Assembly (NCBI GenBank): GCA_002422345.1
Contig: DIUL01000100.1
Location: 143 to 6,278, forward strand
DNA length: 6,136 nt
Reading direction: 5' to 3'
From: Acetobacteraceae bacterium UBA6159
GTDB lineage: Bacteria; Pseudomonadota; Alphaproteobacteria; Acetobacterales; Acetobacteraceae
The notes under the pieces were generated by a model. The model was not told the DNA's origin. It saw nothing but the letters and a program-made list of their open reading frames with translations, and did not search any database. Below, piece by piece: positions 5,814 to 6,136 of the stretch; within the stretch, counting starts at the first letter, position 1, and the number at the start of each line of letters is the position of its first letter. The position numbers were made by a program, and so were the translations under genes.

Positions 5814-6136
5814 CTTTTTGCCAGACGTGCAGGTGCCCGTCTTCACGTTGAAGGCGCCGCACCGCATCGGGGACCGCCAGTCACCAATCAGGTCCTTGGT
5901 GTCGGCGACGTAGGGGGACCATTCCTGGGCCACCACGGTGCCGGGGGTTTGCCAGACGGTGTTGAACTGGCCGTCGGCCTGCACTTCGCCGATCAGGACC
6001 GGCTTGGTGATGTGATGGTTCGGCATCATGGCCGAGTAGCCGCCGGACAGGTTCGGCACGGCCACGCCGATCAGCTCGTCGATCACCGCGTCGGGCGCGA
6101 TCGTCCCGGCCGCCTCGACCGCCTTCACCCACATGT
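5808..6136 (-). CDS. urtA: Urea ABC transporter substrate-binding protein UrtA, C-terminal fragment (cut by window edge)
   Basis: The last 108 or so residues of the periplasmic urea-binding protein that feeds urea to UrtBC; the full protein is usually somewhat over 400 residues, so the signal peptide and most of both lobes lie outside. The window-edge Met is internal, not a start. The diagnostic stretch is PNHHITKPVLIGEVQADGQF, followed by NTVWQTPGTVVAQEWSPYV, which is the classical UrtA C-terminal region and differs from LivJ/LivK. After it comes a tail of about 30 residues, DWRSPMRCGAFNVKTGTC then TSGKKG, with two cysteines ten residues apart that could form a disulfide in the periplasm. 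The gene ends at a TGA at 5810-5808, 74 bases before urtB. Confidence 0.93.
   Translation of the reverse strand, partial: MWVKAVEAAGTIAPDAVIDELIGVAVPNLSGGYSAMMPNHHITKPVLIGEVQADGQFNTVWQTPGTVVAQEWSPYVADTKDLIGDWRSPMRCGAFNVKTGTCTSGKKG

Overview
The window looks like high-GC proteobacterial DNA, most likely from an alphaproteobacterium. This rests on base composition (clearly GC-rich by eye), strong G/C preference at third codon positions, separate ureA and ureB genes, and the style of the Urt and Ure proteins. Genus cannot be fixed from the sequence alone.

Every real gene lies on the minus strand, so transcription runs from high to low coordinates. In that order: the 3' end of urtA (urea-binding protein, cut by the right window edge), a 74-base spacer with two inverted repeats, urtB and urtC (membrane permeases), urtD and urtE (ATPases), ureD (urease accessory protein), ureA and ureB (urease gamma and beta subunits), and the first 49 codons of ureC (urease alpha subunit, cut by the left edge). 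From urtB to ureC neighbouring genes overlap or are at most 13 bases apart, with overlapping stop/start codons at urtB/urtC, urtC/urtD and ureB/ureC. This is the architecture of one polycistronic, translationally coupled operon.

The genes form a simple pathway. UrtA captures urea in the periplasm. UrtB and UrtC form the inner-membrane channel, driven by ATP hydrolysis at UrtD and UrtE. Cytoplasmic urease (UreABC), whose nickel centre is assembled with the help of UreD, then splits urea to ammonia and carbon dioxide. The operon would be a nitrogen-scavenging system. Its main promoter presumably lies upstream of urtA, outside the window; no promoter is visible inside.

There is no RNA gene, mobile element, CRISPR array or frameshift, and no gene-free stretch longer than about 75 bases. 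The many long open frames on the plus strand are shadows of high-GC coding DNA. I find no evidence for an undescribed system. The most notable non-coding element is the perfect 12-bp hairpin between urtA and urtB, which probably sets the ratio of binding protein to permease.
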